64,000 nucleotides of DNA. It comes from Diaminobutyricibacter sp049994905 (GTDB taxonomy: Bacteria > Actinomycetota > Actinomycetes > Actinomycetales > Microbacteriaceae). This document shows positions 8,001-16,345 of this stretch, piece by piece. Every line of letters starts with the position of its first letter. Within the stretch, counting starts at the first letter, position 1. The translations under genes were made by a program, and so were the position numbers. The stretch lies in contig NZ_CP188258.1 in the NCBI RefSeq assembly GCF_049994905.1, forward strand, positions 1,426,001 to 1,490,000, read 5' to 3'. The notes under the pieces were generated by a model. The model saw nothing but the letters and a program-made list of their open reading frames with translations. It did no database searches and was not told the origin of the DNA.

Positions 8001-8966
8001 ATGGCAATCAAAGTGACCAAGGCAGTTATTCCTGCAGCGGGGCTCGGCACCAGATTCCTCCCCGCGACGAAGGCGATGCCGAAGGAGATGCTCCCCGTCG
8101 TCGACAAGCCCGCCATCCAGTACGTGGTCGAGGAGGCTGTCGATGCGGGCCTCCACGACGTGCTCCTGGTGACGGGTCGCAACAAGAACGCGCTCGAGAA
8201 CCACTTCGACCGCGCCACCGAACTCGAGGCACTCCTGCAGCAGAAAGGCGACACGGATCGCCTGCAGAAGGTCATGTATTCCACCGACCTCGCCGACATG
8301 CACTATGTGCGCCAGGGCGACCCCAAGGGGCTCGGCCATGCGGTGCTGCGCGCCAAGATGCATGTCGGACACGAGCCGTTCGCCGTACTGCTCGGCGACG
8401 ACATCATCGACAGCCGCGACGTGCTGTTGAAGCGGATGCTCGACGTGCAGGAAGCGCGCAATGCGACGGTCATCGCACTTCTCGAAGTCGACCCCGACCA
8501 GATCCACCTCTACGGTGCGGCAGCGGTCGAGCCGACCGACGAGGACGACGTCGTGAGGATCACCGGCCTCGTCGAGAAGCCGGACCGCGAGCACGCGCCC
8601 TCGAACTACGCGATCATCGGCCGTTACGTGCTTCGCCCTGAGGTGTTCGACGTACTGGCCAAGACGGAGCCGGGCAAGGGCGGCGAGATCCAGCTGACGG
8701 ATGCCCTGCAGAAGATGGCACAGGCCCCCGAGTGGACCGGTGGTGTGTACGGCGTCGTCTTCCGCGGCCGTCGCTACGACACCGGCGACCGGCTCGACTA
8801 CATCAAGGCCATCGTGCAGCTGGCGGTCGACCGGGAAGACCTGGGACCGGCACTGCGCCCGTGGCTGCGCTCGTTCGTCGACGGCCTCGACGATGTACCG
8901 CCCGCCGACGACACCGTCGAGGAGATGCCGGTACCCACCGGCGACAGCGTGGACGTCGGTCGCTGA
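8001..8966 (+). CDS. galU: UTP--glucose-1-phosphate uridylyltransferase
   Basis: A 321-residue nucleotidyltransferase that makes UDP-glucose from UTP and glucose-1-phosphate for cell-wall and exopolysaccharide synthesis. The N-terminal nucleotide-binding motif AAGLGTRFLPATKAMPKEMLP is intact, as are the metal/uridine region LLGDDIID, the KPDRE segment and the late GRRYDTGDRLDY motif. ATG 8001 gives the standard MAIKVTKAVIPAAG start; TAACCT at 7988-7993 would give a leaderless message. The C-terminus has a short acidic extension (DDVPPADDTVEEMP) beyond the catalytic core. The acetyltransferase gene follows after 28 bases and is probably in the same transcript. Confidence 0.95.
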   Translation: MAIKVTKAVIPAAGLGTRFLPATKAMPKEMLPVVDKPAIQYVVEEAVDAGLHDVLLVTGRNKNALENHFDRATELEALLQQKGDTDRLQKVMYSTDLADMHYVRQGDPKGLGHAVLRAKMHVGHEPFAVLLGDDIIDSRDVLLKRMLDVQEARNATVIALLEVDPDQIHLYGAAAVEPTDEDDVVRITGLVEKPDREHAPSNYAIIGRYVLRPEVFDVLAKTEPGKGGEIQLTDALQKMAQAPEWTGGVYGVVFRGRRYDTGDRLDYIKAIVQLAVDREDLGPALRPWLRSFVDGLDDVPPADDTVEEMPVPTGDSVDVGR

Positions 8967-8994
8967 GCGACCGACCATCAGGAAAGGTCCGTCA

Positions 8995-9657
8995 GTGTCG
9001 ATCGTTGTTCCGACCCTGCGTGAGGGTTCGGTGGGGCTGCGGCCGATCCGCCTGCGCGACGCCCGTGCGCTCGAACGTTCGCTGCTCGACAACCGCAGCT
9101 GGCTGCGCCAGTGGGAGGCCACCAGCCCGTATGCGCCGATGGCCTTCGATACGCGGTCGAGCATCCGTTCGCTCCAGAACAACGCGCGCTCCGGGCACGG
9201 CCTGCCGTTCATCGTGGAGTACGACGGCGAACTGGCCGGCCAGCTGAACGTCTCGTCGATCACGTACGGTTCGCTGTCGTCGGCGACGATCGGCTACTGG
9301 GTGGCCGAGCAGTTCGCCGGCCGCAACATCACGCCCACTGCTGTCGCGCTTGCGACCGACTACTGCTTCTACCAGCTCGGCCTTCACCGCATCGAGATCT
9401 GCATCCGCCCGGAGAACGCGCCCAGCCTGCGTGTCGTCGAGAAGCTCGGGTTCCGCTACGAAGGCCTGCGCCGCCGGTACATCCACATCAACGGCGACTG
9501 GCGTGATCATTTCTGCTTCGGACTCGTCTCCGAGGAGCTGACCCAGGGCGTCCTGCGGCGCTGGCTCGACGGGCAGGCGCCACAGGATGCCGCGATCGTC
9601 TCGGCCGAGGACCGCGCGGCCGCGGCCATCCCGCTCACTGTCGCTCGCGATCGGTGA
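8995..9657 (+). CDS. GNAT acetyltransferase, RimJ/RimL-like
   Basis: A 220-residue GNAT-fold protein. The segment TLREGSVGLRPIRLRDARALERSLLDNRSWLRQWEATSP is typical of the Acetyltransf_3 (RimJ/RimL) group that acetylates N-terminal alanine or serine of ribosomal proteins. The pyrophosphate-binding loop of acetyl-CoA is represented by the YWVAEQFAGRNITPTAVAL segment, and the RPENAPSLRVVEKLGFRYEG motif follows. GTG 8995 is used because AGGAAAGG lies 7 bases upstream. It follows galU closely, an arrangement I recall from other actinobacteria. The target protein is unknown. The last 35 residues are Ala-rich and outside the fold. Confidence 0.85.
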   Translation: MSIVVPTLREGSVGLRPIRLRDARALERSLLDNRSWLRQWEATSPYAPMAFDTRSSIRSLQNNARSGHGLPFIVEYDGELAGQLNVSSITYGSLSSATIGYWVAEQFAGRNITPTAVALATDYCFYQLGLHRIEICIRPENAPSLRVVEKLGFRYEGLRRRYIHINGDWRDHFCFGLVSEELTQGVLRRWLDGQAPQDAAIVSAEDRAAAAIPLTVARDR

Positions 9658-9697
9658 CACACCCTCTCTGAATGAGCCGCAGACCGACCGTTCCCCC

Positions 9698-9703
9698 TAC
9701 CGT
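9698..9703 (+). promoter_or_regulatory. -10 hexamer TACCGT before the gene at 9710
   Basis: TACCGT, 6 bases, then ATG 9710. This predicts a leaderless transcript and fixes the start far inside the upstream-open frame. Confidence 0.4.
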
Positions 9704-9709
9704 AGGAAC

Positions 9710-10792
9710 ATGAGCGGGGACGTGCTTGGCGGTGGGGTCGTTGTCGCACTCGCTGCTGCCCTCTGGCTGGCGTACCTGATCCCCGTCTGGCTGCGTCGAC
9801 GCGAGTACCTGGCGACCGAGCGCAATGCCGTGCGCCTGCAGCAGACGCTCCGGATCCTGGCCGAGACATCGGAACTTCCGTCGGCGGTGCGCTACGAGGC
9901 GACCGCGCGCACGGTGGCGGAACAGCAGCGCATCCTGCGGCGCGCCGAAGAGCGCGTGAAGGCGGATGCTCGCGCTGCTGCCGAGGCCGACGCGAGGCGT
10001 GAGCGCGCCGTCGCCGAGGCCGAACGTGCCGCCGCCGAAGAAGCAGAACGCGCTGCCATCGCCGCCATCGAAGTGGAACGCGCAGCGCGCGCCGCCACCG
10101 CGAGGGCCGCCCGCCAGGAGTTTGCAGCGCCGCGACCCGCCGAATCACGCAAGGTGCCCGCCGCGCGCCGTCGCCTGCGACGCGTACGTGCGACGACGTC
10201 GCTGCTGCTCCTGACCGGCCTCGTCGGAATGATCGCGGGAGTCGCGGTCTTCGCGACGGGAGGAACCTGGCTGCTGCTCGCGGCATCCGGTTTCGTCGCC
10301 GTCGCCAGCCTCGGGATGCTCAGCCGCCTCGCCCGCGTGCGTCACCGCCCCGCGGCACCGCGTCCTGTCGCCGCCGCCCCGGTCGCCGCCCAGCTGTACG
10401 ACCACGCCGACGACGAGGTCGTTCCGGACGCGCGCCCGACGTGGACTCCGCAGCCTCTTCCGAAGCCGCTGCACCTTTCGCGCGGCACGATCGCAGCGAG
10501 TGCGATGGCGTCGATCGATGCTGCGACAGAGCTGCGCCGTGCCGCTGCGCGGGCTGATCTCGAGGAGCGTGCGGCGCGACTGGCGCCCGACGTCACACCG
10601 CTCCGGCCGCCGGTGCCGGTCGCAGTTCCTGCAGCGACCAGTGTCGCCCGGGCGAGCGCTCCGGGCGGCCCGGCCCTGCCGGCCCAGCCTGCGGCGGACC
10701 GGCGATTCGCCGCCATGGGACTCGTCGGCGACGTGGATGCAGGGTCGATCGACCTCGATGCCGCACTCCGCCGCCGTCGCGCCGTCGGTTAG
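9710..10792 (+). CDS. Coiled-coil membrane protein, unknown function
   Basis: A 360-residue protein not assignable to a known enzyme. Residues 1-22 form a membrane segment (GGVVVALAAALWLAYLIPVWL). Residues about 45-145 are an Ala/Glu/Arg-rich heptad-like region (AEERVKADARAAAEADARRE) that should be a long coiled coil. Two more hydrophobic segments follow at about 164-212 (TSLLLLTGLVGMIAGVAVF, then WLLLAASGFVAVASLGMLS), and the C-terminal 145 residues are Pro/Ala-rich and probably disordered in the cytoplasm. Proteins of this layout are widespread in Micrococcales and are sometimes labelled large exoprotein without experimental support. The gene sits just before tRNA-Ala. Confidence 0.7.
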   Translation: MSGDVLGGGVVVALAAALWLAYLIPVWLRRREYLATERNAVRLQQTLRILAETSELPSAVRYEATARTVAEQQRILRRAEERVKADARAAAEADARRERAVAEAERAAAEEAERAAIAAIEVERAARAATARAARQEFAAPRPAESRKVPAARRRLRRVRATTSLLLLTGLVGMIAGVAVFATGGTWLLLAASGFVAVASLGMLSRLARVRHRPAAPRPVAAAPVAAQLYDHADDEVVPDARPTWTPQPLPKPLHLSRGTIAASAMASIDAATELRRAAARADLEERAARLAPDVTPLRPPVPVAVPAATSVARASAPGGPALPAQPAADRRFAAMGLVGDVDAGSIDLDAALRRRRAVG

Positions 10793-10848
10793 GATTCCTC
10801 AGTTCGAATTCGTGCCGGTCGGGGTGCTATCGTAGCTAAGCAGTTCCC

Positions 10849-10921
10849 GGGGCTATGGCGCAGTTGGTAGCGCGCTTCGTTCGCATCGAAGAGGTCAGGA
10901 GTTCGAATCTCCTTAGCTCCA
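10849..10921 (+). tRNA. tRNA-Ala (anticodon CGC)
   Basis: A 73-base cloverleaf. The acceptor stem is GGGGCTA paired with TAGCTCC (one G-U pair). The anticodon stem is CTTCG/CGAAG around the loop TTCGCAT, giving anticodon CGC, which reads the alanine codon GCG. The T arm is AGGAG TTCGAAT CTCCT, and A10921 is the discriminator base. The CCA end is not encoded, as is usual in actinobacteria, and must be added after transcription. GCG is heavily used in this GC-rich genome, so a dedicated CGC isoacceptor makes sense. It stands alone; no other tRNA is in the window. Confidence 0.95.
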
Positions 10922-11001
10922 CAAACACGGGCGCCTAGAATGGCCGGACAATCAGGTCAACAGGATAGGTGCGAAGTTTTGATCATCCAGCGGAGCCAGT
11001 C

Positions 11002-12789
11002 ATGAAAGCGCTGGTCGGGATTCTTCGCGAGCTGATGCCGCTGCTCCCGAAGTCGGGCAGGCGGTTCCTGAAACTGTATGCCGTGATGCTCGGACTGCTT
11101 GCGCTGCTCGACGCGTTCTCGCTCGGTCTGCTTGCGGTCGTCATTTCGCCACTAGTATCCGGGCACCCGCTGACGCTGCCCGTGATCGGCACCGTGTCGA
11201 CGACGGGCCTGATCTGGCTGCTCGTCATCATCTGCGCGATCGTCGTCCTGAAGGGCATCCTCGCGTCGGTGCTGCAGTTCTACGCCACGCGGCGGTTCGC
11301 TTCGTACGAGCTGGAGATCGGCGACCGCCTCCTGGCCGGCTATCTTGCCGCCCCGTGGGTCGAACGCCTCAAGCGCAACTCGGCCGACGTGGTGCGGATC
11401 GCCGACTACGGCATCGCCAACACGATCGCCGGAGTCCTGCTTCCTGCGGCGACACTGGTCGGGGAGGCGATGACGTTCATCGTCGTGCTCGCGGTGCTCG
11501 TCATCGCGCAGCCGGCGATCGCGATCACGGCCCTCGTCTACCTGGGCATCGTGGGCGTCGTGCTGTACTTCTGGGTGTCGCGCAACTCGCAGGTCGCCGG
11601 CAGGGTCAACCGCGACTATTCGTTCACCGTCTCGCGCCTGCTCACCGAGATGATGGGCGCACTCAAAGAGATCACGCTCCGCGACAAGACCGGTGAGATC
11701 GCGGCCGTCGTGCACGCCAACCGCATCCGCACCTCGAGGGCGCGCGCCAACATCCAGTTCTTCGGCATCGTTCCGCGCTATGTGCTCGAGACGGCGCTGA
11801 TCGGCGGCTTCGTGCTGGTCGGGGTGGTCGGCTATCTCACGACCGGCGGCATCGTCGGTGCGGTGACCGCCGTCTCCGTCTTCAGCCTCGCGGGATTCCG
11901 CATGGTGCCGTCGATCACGCGCTTCCAGGCGATCGTGTCGGTGACGGCCGCGAACCTGCCGCATGCGCGCAACGTGATCGACGACATCCAGACCATGGAG
12001 CGCTTCCAGCTGACGTCCCAGGAGGGCCGGGACTCCGGCACGCTCGCCGAGCATCCGGCCCGTCTCGAACTCCGCGATGTCGGGTTCAGCTATTCGCCGG
12101 AGGCACCGGCCGCCCTGCGCGACGTGTCGCTGACGATTCCGTTCGGATCGACGGTCGCGTTCGTCGGGTCGTCGGGCGCAGGCAAGTCCACCCTCGTCGA
12201 TCTCATCCTCGGACTGGTCGAGCCCACCACCGGCACCATCTCCATCGACGGCACGCCGCTTCGCCAAGTCGCGTCCGCGTGGCACTCCCGCGTTGGCTAC
12301 GTTCCCCAGGACGTGTCGCTCTTCGATGCCACCGTCGCCCAGAACGTTGCGCTCACCTGGTCGAACGACATCGACGTCGAGCGGGCGAAGCACGCGTTGC
12401 AGCAGGCCCAGTTGTGGGACATCATCGCGGCACGCGAGGGGGGCCTCGACGGTTCGATCGGCGAGCGCGGGCTCTCGCTCTCGGGCGGCCAGCGCCAGCG
12501 TCTCGGCATCGCACGCGCTCTGTACGTCGACCCGTACGTGCTCGTCATGGATGAGGCCACGAGCGCCCTCGACACGGCCACCGAGGCCGCCGTCGCCCAG
12601 GCGATCCGCGACCTGCACGGAAAAGTCACCGTCATCCTGGTGGCGCACCGGCTGTCGACCATCCGCCACGCGGACCAGATCTTCTTCATGTCCGGGGGTG
12701 AGGTGGCCGCGAGCGGAACGTTCGACGAACTCATCCGCTCGGTTCCCGAGTTCGCGGAGCAGGCCGCGCTCGCGGGCATGACGGGCTGA
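11002..12789 (+). CDS. ABC exporter with fused permease and ATPase
   Basis: A 595-residue half-transporter: a six-helix membrane domain (about 1-330) followed by one ATPase domain (about 350-595). The ATPase has Walker A GSSGAGKST (389-397), the Q-loop in VGYVPQDVSLF, the signature LSGGQRQRLG, Walker B VLVMDEATSAL and the switch histidine in VAHRLST, so it should be active as a homodimer. It resembles lipid-linked oligosaccharide flippases and peptide exporters. The next gene 5 bases downstream is a glycosyltransferase, and a second glycosyltransferase converges on it, which favours export of a glycan or glycolipid. GGAG lies 6 bases before ATG 11002. Confidence 0.85.
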   Translation: MKALVGILRELMPLLPKSGRRFLKLYAVMLGLLALLDAFSLGLLAVVISPLVSGHPLTLPVIGTVSTTGLIWLLVIICAIVVLKGILASVLQFYATRRFASYELEIGDRLLAGYLAAPWVERLKRNSADVVRIADYGIANTIAGVLLPAATLVGEAMTFIVVLAVLVIAQPAIAITALVYLGIVGVVLYFWVSRNSQVAGRVNRDYSFTVSRLLTEMMGALKEITLRDKTGEIAAVVHANRIRTSRARANIQFFGIVPRYVLETALIGGFVLVGVVGYLTTGGIVGAVTAVSVFSLAGFRMVPSITRFQAIVSVTAANLPHARNVIDDIQTMERFQLTSQEGRDSGTLAEHPARLELRDVGFSYSPEAPAALRDVSLTIPFGSTVAFVGSSGAGKSTLVDLILGLVEPTTGTISIDGTPLRQVASAWHSRVGYVPQDVSLFDATVAQNVALTWSNDIDVERAKHALQQAQLWDIIAAREGGLDGSIGERGLSLSGGQRQRLGIARALYVDPYVLVMDEATSALDTATEAAVAQAIRDLHGKVTVILVAHRLSTIRHADQIFFMSGGEVAASGTFDELIRSVPEFAEQAALAGMTG

Positions 12790-12794
12790 CGGGC

Positions 12795-13874
12795 GTGGCA
12801 GAACCCCTGGTCGATGCGGTCATCGCCATCCACGATCCGAACCGGCCGATCGCTCGTGCCGTTCGGTCCCTGACCGCGTCCGGCCTTGCCGTCGCGAAGG
12901 ACGGGCTGCGGATCACGGTGGTCTGCCACAACCTCGCCGCAGGGACCGTCGCGGATGCGCTCGGCGACGGACTCACCTCGCAGGTGCGTCTCATCGAGCA
13001 TCACGACGGCATCCGGAGTCCGGCCGGCCCGTTCAACGCAGGTGTCGCTGCGGCGTCCGCCCGCTTCGTCTCGATCATGGGCTCAGACGACTACCTGGAA
13101 CCGGGCGCTCTCCATGCATGGTGCGACCTGGCCGACGATTCCGTCGACGCCGTCATCGCGCCCCAGGCGCACGCGGACGGCTCGACGATCAGAACACCTC
13201 CGGTGCGGCCGTTCCGCTCCGGCGATCGTGATGCGCTGAAGGACCGCCTCTTTTACCGGACGGCGCCCCTGGGCCTGGTCCGCAGGGACGCCATCGACCG
13301 GCTGGGCCTGACGCTCACCGAAGGCCTGGCCTCCGGCGAGGATCAGGCCTTCAGCGCACGGCTCTGGGTAGGATCCCGCGCGACCCGCTACGCCGCGCGA
13401 GCTCCGCGGTACGTGGTGGGGGCCGACGCCGAGTCTCGGGTGAGCATGACGTACCGGCCCCTCAGAGAGGACCTCGCCTTCGTCGAGCGACTGATCGACG
13501 ATCCGTGGTTCGCCGGGCTGCCGGTGCGCACGCGCCGGGCCATCGCCGTCAAGATCGCGCGCATCCACCTGTTCGCTGCCGTGCTGGCGCGCATCGACGG
13601 CACGAACTGGAACGACGACGAGCACGCCTCTCTCGCTGGACTGATCGAGCGGATGCGCGAACGCGCGCCCGGATTCGAACGCACGCTCTCCCTCGCTGAC
13701 GACCGCGTGCTCAGTGCCGTCGTCGAGGCGGGTTCGAGCACGGAGCGGATCGCCTCGCTGTCGCGGGCACGCCGCCGGTTCGGACGCCCGTCGACCCTCC
13801 TGCCGAGTAACCCCCTCAGCCTGCTGGCCGCGGACGCGCCGCTGCGATTCATCGTGGCGTCCGCCCTGCTGTGA
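12795..13874 (+). CDS. Family 2-like glycosyltransferase
   Basis: A 359-residue protein with a GT-A fold N-terminal half. It opens VDAVIAIHDPNRPIARAVRSL, the nucleotide-sugar binding strand-loop-helix of GT2 enzymes, and has GSDDYLEPGAL around residue 95, where the DD serves as the metal-binding DxD-like motif. Later, TEGLASGEDQAFSARLW contains an ED pair like the catalytic base region. There are no membrane spans, so it acts at the cytoplasmic face. GTG 12795 begins 5 bases after the ABC exporter stop, so the two are an operon. Acceptor and sugar are unknown; a surface polysaccharide or glycolipid is the best guess. Confidence 0.8.
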   Translation: MAEPLVDAVIAIHDPNRPIARAVRSLTASGLAVAKDGLRITVVCHNLAAGTVADALGDGLTSQVRLIEHHDGIRSPAGPFNAGVAAASARFVSIMGSDDYLEPGALHAWCDLADDSVDAVIAPQAHADGSTIRTPPVRPFRSGDRDALKDRLFYRTAPLGLVRRDAIDRLGLTLTEGLASGEDQAFSARLWVGSRATRYAARAPRYVVGADAESRVSMTYRPLREDLAFVERLIDDPWFAGLPVRTRRAIAVKIARIHLFAAVLARIDGTNWNDDEHASLAGLIERMRERAPGFERTLSLADDRVLSAVVEAGSSTERIASLSRARRRFGRPSTLLPSNPLSLLAADAPLRFIVASALL

Positions 13875-13890
13875 AGGCGCGCCGCCCGCG

Positions 13891-15036
13891 CTAATCGCGG
13901 CGCGCGGAGGGACTGCCGAGCAGGTTCTCGATCGCCGTCTTCCAGGTGGCCTGCTGGGCTTCGGCCGAGAGGTCCTTCGCCGCGGCGTCGGCCGCTTGCT
14001 TCCACGACGCCACTTTGTCGGGAGTGAGTTCGCGGATGACCGTTCGCAGCGATTCCACCTCGAAGTCCGGAACGATCGCGCCGAGACCGTACTGGGTGAG
14101 GATCGACACCATCTCGGGCGAGGGCCCGATGATCAGGCCCAGCCGCGCCTGGACCGCTTCGAAGAACTTGTTGGGCAGGGCGTGCGCCAGATTGAAGTTC
14201 GTCGGCGGCAGGAAGGTCATCGACACGTCGTATTCCGCCAGGGTGTCGACCAGCTGGGCATAGGGCACGGGCTCGCGGAAGGTGAGGCCGGGCACATCCT
14301 TTCCCATCCGTTTGAGTTCATCGACGTAGTCGGGCTCGTGCGGCATGACGATCATGTCGAGCGTCACGTTCGGTGGGGCATCCTTCATCGCTTCGATGAA
14401 CGCCTCCAGCTTGCGATAGCGCTGGCCGGCGGCCGAATGGATGAGCCGGATCGGCTCATGCACCGGCGTCGGCCGGCGGTCGGAATACGGTGCGGCGTTG
14501 GTCACGACGCCGACCGTGACACTGTAGTCGGCCTCATACTGGTCCGCGATGCCGCGCGCTACCGTGGTGATCGAGGTCAGCTGCTTCAGGTAGTGGCGGC
14601 AGAGCCACCGCATGAAGGGTGCGACCGTGAGCCGCCAGCGCAGGTCGTCGTCCTTCTCTTTCGGGGCGAATTCGTGCAGGTCGCCGTGGACGCCGGAGCG
14701 GGGCTCGAGCCAGAGGGCGAGTGGCACGGCGTTGAGGTCGTTGGCGAGGATGCCGTCGAAGGTGCGCCCGGTGAGCTTCGCCTTCGCCTCGGTGACCGCC
14801 TTGATGTTCCAGTAGGCCGTCTCATAGCGGCGCGTGGCGATCGCGAGCCGGTCGTCCACCCAGGCGCGGGCGTCGCCGGGAATCTCGATGTGCTCGACCA
14901 CGCCATCCGGGGCGCCACCGAAACCACAGGTCGTGACGTCGTAGAGCGGTGCGAACAACTGGACCTGTTTCAGCACCCGCGGATCGGACCGGATGGGCGA
15001 GAACGACAGGATGAGAAGGGAAGGACGATCAGGCAT
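13891..15036 (-). CDS. GT4-like (GT-B fold) glycosyltransferase
   Basis: A 381-residue protein. The opening RPSLLILSFSPIRSDPRVLKQVQLFAP is the acceptor-domain start common in GT4 enzymes. The middle has HGDLHEFAP, and the C-terminal half contains RLIHSAAGQRYRKLEAFIEAM and LPNKFFEAVQARLGLIIGPSPEM, the last being the donor-sugar region that in GT4 has an E-x7-E arrangement. No signal peptide or membrane span is visible. It converges on the GT2 gene with a 16-base gap, so it belongs to the same functional neighbourhood but to a separate transcript. GAGGAT six bases before the ATG resembles the leaderless pattern but lacks the TA. Confidence 0.8.
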   Translation of the reverse strand: MPDRPSLLILSFSPIRSDPRVLKQVQLFAPLYDVTTCGFGGAPDGVVEHIEIPGDARAWVDDRLAIATRRYETAYWNIKAVTEAKAKLTGRTFDGILANDLNAVPLALWLEPRSGVHGDLHEFAPKEKDDDLRWRLTVAPFMRWLCRHYLKQLTSITTVARGIADQYEADYSVTVGVVTNAAPYSDRRPTPVHEPIRLIHSAAGQRYRKLEAFIEAMKDAPPNVTLDMIVMPHEPDYVDELKRMGKDVPGLTFREPVPYAQLVDTLAEYDVSMTFLPPTNFNLAHALPNKFFEAVQARLGLIIGPSPEMVSILTQYGLGAIVPDFEVESLRTVIRELTPDKVASWKQAADAAAKDLSAEAQQATWKTAIENLLGSPSARRD

Positions 15037-15063
15037 GCATCGATCCTCCCATTTCTTGGGGAG

Positions 15064-15924
15064 CTACTTGAGCAGCCGCGACAGCACCCTGTCGGCCAGG
15101 GGCTTACCGCCGGTCTGGCAGGTGGGGCAGTACTCCAGCGTCGAATCGTGGAAGATCACCTGGCGCACAGTGTCGCCGCACACGGGGCACGGCTGGCCCG
15201 CCTTGCCGTGCACCTGCAGCCCGGACTTCTTCTCCCGCTTGAGCTCGGAGGCCGCGAGGCCGTCGGCGCGGGCGATCGCGTCGCGCAGCGTCGACTGCAT
15301 GGCGGCGTAGAGCCGCGCGGTCTCGTCAGCACTCATGGCGGCGGGTTTGAACGGTGACATCTTCGCGGCGTGGAGGATCTCGTCGGAATAGGCATTGCCG
15401 ATGCCCGCGATGACCGCCTGGTTGCGGAGCACGCCCTTGATCTGCGCACGACCCGCCGACGCGAGGATGGCGGCGAACGCTTCTTCGGTGAAGTCGTCAG
15501 ACAGCGGTTCGGGGCCGAGCCGTGCGATGCCCGGTACCTCCGATGGGTCGCGCACGACGGAGATGGCGAGACTCTTCTTCGTTCCGGCCTCGGTGATGTC
15601 GATGCCGGAGCCGTCGTCGAGTACCAGCCGGGCGGCGAGCGGACCGCGCCCGAGTCCCTTCGACGGCGCCGGGGCGCCATCGCGCCAGCGGATCCAGCCC
15701 GCCCGGGCGAGGTGCATGACCAGGTGCAGGTCGCCGATGGCGAAATCGAGGAACTTCCCGTGCCGGCTCACGCCGTGGATCGTCTGGCCGGCGAGCGCGG
15801 ATGCAGGCGGATCGAACGTCTTGAGAACCGCGAACGACACGATGTCGAACCGATCCAGCGTGCGCCCGGACAGGCGTGCGCCGAGATCGGCGGCAAGCGC
15901 GTTGACCTCGGGAAGCTCAGGCAT
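15064..15924 (-). CDS. Fpg/Nei-family DNA glycosylase
   Basis: A 286-residue base-excision repair enzyme. The N-terminal PELPEV supplies the catalytic Pro2 nucleophile and Glu3. The H2TH region includes IKGVLRNQAVIAGIGNAYSDEILHAAKMSP, and the C-terminal zinc finger has CPVCG ... YCPTCQTGGK. The frame opens with two consecutive ATGs; the second (15922-15924) is chosen because proline must directly follow the initiator Met, and CAGAAT lies 6 bases before it. Removal of oxidised purines or pyrimidines with AP-lyase activity is the family role; which lesion it prefers cannot be read here. It is monocistronic, with a 27-base gap to the GT4 gene. Confidence 0.9.
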   Translation of the reverse strand: MPELPEVNALAADLGARLSGRTLDRFDIVSFAVLKTFDPPASALAGQTIHGVSRHGKFLDFAIGDLHLVMHLARAGWIRWRDGAPAPSKGLGRGPLAARLVLDDGSGIDITEAGTKKSLAISVVRDPSEVPGIARLGPEPLSDDFTEEAFAAILASAGRAQIKGVLRNQAVIAGIGNAYSDEILHAAKMSPFKPAAMSADETARLYAAMQSTLRDAIARADGLAASELKREKKSGLQVHGKAGQPCPVCGDTVRQVIFHDSTLEYCPTCQTGGKPLADRVLSRLLK

Positions 15925-15966
15925 CATCCCATTCTGCGCTATGCCGCCGACAGGACGGCAGAACCG

Positions 15967-16215
15967 TCAGACCTCGACAGCGATCTCGTACACTTCGGCC
16001 GTCGGGTGGCCGGTGCGCTCGTGGATGCGCATCACCGCCTCCTTCGTCGGCCCTTCTGAGAGGCAAAACGCTTTTCCGGCCTCGGGGTCGAGCCAGGCCT
16101 TGATGAAGTGCACGCCTTCATCGCCTTCGATCGCGAGGTCGGCCGCGTGTGCTTCGGCGAGCTCGTCGGCGCTGACGCCGACGAAGCCGTCGTGGACATC
16201 CATGAACGTTGCCAT
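15967..16215 (-). CDS. SCO4226-like (DUF4242) nickel-binding protein
   Basis: An 82-residue protein (MATFMDVHDGFVGVSADELAEAH ...). It contains the segment GVHFIKAWLDPEAGKAFCLSEGPTKEAVMRIHERTGHP, which matches the Streptomyces SCO4226 / DUF4242 family. A crystal structure of SCO4226 shows a ferredoxin-like fold that binds nickel; the physiological role is unclear. The His and Cys residues of the likely metal site (His40, Cys53, His68, His73) are present. AAAGGA lies 7 bases before the ATG. It diverges from the LAL-type regulator gene across 130 bases, suggesting possible control by it, though this is only positional evidence. Confidence 0.85.
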   Translation of the reverse strand: MATFMDVHDGFVGVSADELAEAHAADLAIEGDEGVHFIKAWLDPEAGKAFCLSEGPTKEAVMRIHERTGHPTAEVYEIAVEV

Positions 16216-16345
16216 GAGCGGATCCTTTCGTTGGGTGGTGCTGCGCCGATCGTCGGTGCATGCGTTCAGTGTCGTTCCGGGCCGGATGCGCGCACATCGG
16301 TCATCCGACCGATCATCCGCACGCCACGCGGCGGTACCATATGGC

